Source: Dirofilaria immitis
Lineage: Eukaryota; Nematoda; Chromadorea; Rhabditida; Onchocercidae
Direction: 5' to 3'
Length of the DNA: 64,000 bases
NCBI GenBank assembly: GCA_024305405.1
Contig: JAKNDB010000068.1
Span: forward strand, 11,269,501-11,333,500
The translations under genes and the position numbers were made by a program. Below the pieces are notes generated by a model, which worked only from the letters and a program-made list of their open reading frames with translations, did no database searches and was not told where the DNA came from. Of the stretch, positions 61,219 through 64,000 are shown piece by piece (position 1 is the stretch's first letter; each line of letters opens with the position of its first letter).

Positions 61219-63921
61219 TTAAAGAGCCACATCAGCATCAGACGGAAGAACCACTCGGCCACCATATATTTTACGTTTCATCAAATATAACTTTAAAAGT
61301 TGGCATGAAGCTATAGTTACAATGCTAATAATTGATATAAATAATAAAACAGTGCCTGAAATAAAATTGAATTAGAAAGAAACTTTCCGATTCAAGTTTT
61401 TTTCTATTTAAGAAAAGAAAATGAAATTTTTAATTTTTAAATTATCCCTAAGAAAATGAAAGAATGAAAAGATTTGAATTTTCAAAACTACTAAATATTT
61501 AAATTGATGCTTAAAACTACAGTATAATTATAACATATATAAATATTTGAATCGTTGATCAATGAAATGCTGAAATTCGCTAAATATATGAAAATTAGTC
61601 TCAACACCTTCTCCTTCATTTTGATTTCAAATTTTTCAGGTTTTCCCGAATTATTTTCACCATATATTCTCTAACAAATTTCGGAGACGGAATTATTTCA
61701 TAATTTGACTATGAAGCTCGCTGGAATGTTTGATTAATACTTGTTTTTAAACAAGTAATTATTTCTTAATAAAATAAAATAAGTGACATAAATATATTAT
61801 ATTTTTGATATCAACCACATTTACTGGAAACCTAAAGCAAATATGAGATAAACATCAATAAATAAAAGAGCTAAATTAGCTTTTTATTTATATATTTCCT
61901 CATATTTAAATTCATTTATTCAATTTATTAAATTCCTCAATGATATTTTGCAATATTTTTTTACATAATTCGACATAATTTTTGTTGTGTAACTTACTAA
62001 TTTTCTTATGTACTAAAAACGGAGAACATTCCGCTTTCCAATTGATTGGAATGAATTTGCTTGTTGCTGCTCCCAGTTTTCCATCGTACATATGCCATCA
62101 CAATATGCGATTGGAAAATGATAAATTTGATTGGAATCAGTGACATTTTTGTAGTAAAGCTTAAATTCGTTAAGTAAAGATAATTTCAGCATAACATCAA
62201 TAATGTACGCTTTATTACATTCGGTCATAATTTGAATGTTTAAGGAATAACATTTCAAACTACAAATATGTAGCTAAAGATAAGACTGTGTGATGCAACT
62301 GACATTGAAGATAATGTAATTAGAAGCGTACTATTTTGAAAAGGTAACGATAGTGCATTAGCAAGAATAAATCATATAAAGCGATTGGCTACGAAAAATG
62401 ACGTATTTCAACTGATAACAAAGTTGCTTTTATATATTTGCATTGATAAGATGTGGAAAATATATGCGCGAAGAGTGCTAACTGATAATGATGATATTAT
62501 TTGCAGTTTAAAAAAAAGCAAAGGAAAAGCAAACGAATTTTTAAAAGGATAAATTACAGGCTTATAATTTAATATGAATTAAAATATATACCTGAAGAAT
62601 GAATTCATTATTTATCCAGTGTGTTTCAATCAATACAAGAGAAGCGTATGGTGGATAACTAGTAAGCTTTATACCAAGTATATTTAATAATGCTGCTATT
62701 GTATCATCATGCTGAAAAATTATTCATTTCTAATGCAGAGTATTTTTGCTTAAACAATTAGAAAATAAATAAATTTATATGAAGATTGGCGAGTATGTCA
62801 TAAATGAAATAATTATAATCAATAAATTTTACTTGGCAAGTTTCCTAAAAGAAACAACAAATAAATGTATGTTTTTAAGTAAATTATCTTCAATTCAATT
62901 CACTGATCGGTTAACCCAATTATTAATTAATTAGAAAAATTAAAACAAACCGCAGAATATGCATACATCCTTTGTTTCCATATCAAATGTTCTTTCATTA
63001 AATTATTAAGTCTTATAAAAATTTCTTTCCATAATTTACCTGAAATTATAAAAATCATTGTTTATCATGATTTTTATTAAACAGTACGGATTTTTTTCAA
63101 ATGCGAGGAAAAAATAAAAAAATTAAAATTAACCTCCTCGAAGCCTTTTCAACAAATCGGTGCTATATTCGTATTGGCAGCATAAATTATACAATTCCGA
63201 AATTTTATTCCATATAGTTTCGTTAACCCATTTTGGAAACTGATGTTTATCTTTATGATGAGTCTAAAGAAAAAAGAAAAAGTAAGAAAAAGACGTAAAA
63301 TAAGTCACTTCGTTTACTTTTAAATTTCAAAACAATTTTGACAATAATTGCATTTTTAAAATCTTTTTTATATAAACATAAATTATCTTTTTTAAATAAA
63401 AGTATATTTCTCGAATTTACCGAGCTAATTTGAATGGAAAAAGAAGATAACACAATAACTTCAAGTGAATCATAAACAAACCAAATATTTTCAAAATCAT
63501 AATAATCACTTTCTACATTCATATGTTTACCGATATATTGTAAGAGTCCTTCATTCATCTTTAATACATCATGCATCATTTCCGTTTTATACACATGTCT
63601 TAATTCTTCTTTTACCTTCGGACAGTCTGCTGGTTGAATTAATAGCTAAAAAAACAAAATATGTTAAATTTAAAAGTTTGAATTGCGGTAGTGTTTTATT
63701 CCTTAATCGTCCAGTCAAAAGAAAAGTATTAACTCTTAAATTTTTGAAAAAATAGTTTTAAAATTGTTCAACATTGTCTTTTCGGCCGGTACTGTATGCA
63801 CCGGTATTGGATGCCATATTGATGATAATCTTCCATCATAATATTTTAGTGGATATAAACCTTGAAGCACGGCATTAGCTGTCATTAATGTACGATTGCT
63901 ATCTGTACTCCTTATGTAAAT
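61219..63921 (-). CDS. Membrane-anchored histidine acid phosphatase (3' part, runs off right edge)
   Basis: Branch-2 histidine phosphatase, hydrolysing phosphomonoesters in a lysosomal or extracellular compartment. Minus-strand exons in the window: 63773-63921, 63421-63645, 63134-63263, 62951-63039, 62592-62711, 62021-62159, 61219-61355 (stop TAA). Landmarks: RSTDSNRTLMTANAVLQGLY, WHPIPVHTVPAEK, ENIWFVYDSL, FPKWVNETIWNKISELYNLC, LKRLRGGKLWKEI, the catalytic MYAYSAHDDTIAALL, and YCDGICTMENWEQ with the paired cysteines. The last exon encodes a membrane helix (TVLLFISIISIVTIASCQLL) and the short tail KRKIYGGRVVLPSDADVAL, as in lysosomal-type membrane acid phosphatases. The N-terminal RHGxRxP motif and signal peptide lie beyond position 64000. 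T4 at 63779-63782 (A4 on the coding strand) should be five for the frame to reach the phase-0 donor GTTGAA after EKDN. The donor GTTTTT at 62020 is weak, but it keeps phase and gives the tail. Confidence 0.9.
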
Positions 63922-64000
63922 CTGAAATAATGCTTATATTGTAAAGAAGCAAATAAATTATTACTATTTAAACATTTGAAAAACTGTAATCTAATTAATT

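Overview
The window looks like nuclear DNA from a filarial nematode. It is very AT-rich and packed with simple repeats. Its genes have many small exons with short introns, (T)nCAG or (T)nTAG acceptors and GTAAG/GTTTNT donors. It also carries a degenerate nematode-type 5S rRNA copy, a 22-base match to spliced leader SL1 with two differences, and a decayed piece of a Wolbachia-type recJ gene (a nuclear Wolbachia transfer). The genus cannot be fixed from sequence alone. All gene calls come from reading translated exons by eye; no database search was run.

Layout. At 12-449 (minus) is the 5' part of an F-box/LRR gene of the FBXL2/FBXL20 type, running off the left edge; a possible upstream exon lies at 6910-6984. 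From 450 to about 16.1 kb the DNA is almost gene-free, with a 5S pseudogene, a foldback repeat, microsatellites and hairpins. At 16145-19180 (minus) is a three-exon gene for a 154-residue poly-asparagine protein. Divergent from it, at 20330-21020 (plus), is a possible two-exon 58-residue protein. The next 11 kb is sparse, with two converging exon-like ORFs near 27.2-27.5 kb, the recJ pseudogene at 28.9-29.65 kb and a small MITE-like element at 31.7 kb.

The housekeeping cluster runs from 32.6 to 47.7 kb. It holds cytosolic leucyl-tRNA synthetase (plus, 25 exons), an SLC25A39/40-type mitochondrial carrier (plus, 8 exons) and GTP-dependent phosphoenolpyruvate carboxykinase (minus, 13 exons). The carrier and the carboxykinase converge tail to tail. 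A second sparse region runs from 47.7 to 61.2 kb. At 61219-63921 (minus) is the 3' part of a membrane-anchored histidine acid phosphatase whose 5' end is beyond the right edge.

A striking shared property is that five independent, otherwise well-conserved genes each contain reading-frame breaks at homopolymer runs, eleven in total. Nearly all are explained by one missing base. This points to homopolymer under-calling in the assembly, so these genes are annotated as functional rather than as pseudogenes. I found no CRISPR array, prokaryotic-type operon, tRNA or obviously new multi-gene system. The best leads are the recJ transfer with its duplicated 30-base junction, the orphan SL1-like sequence, the duplicated terminal exon in the PEPCK gene and the two lineage-specific-looking small genes around 16-21 kb.
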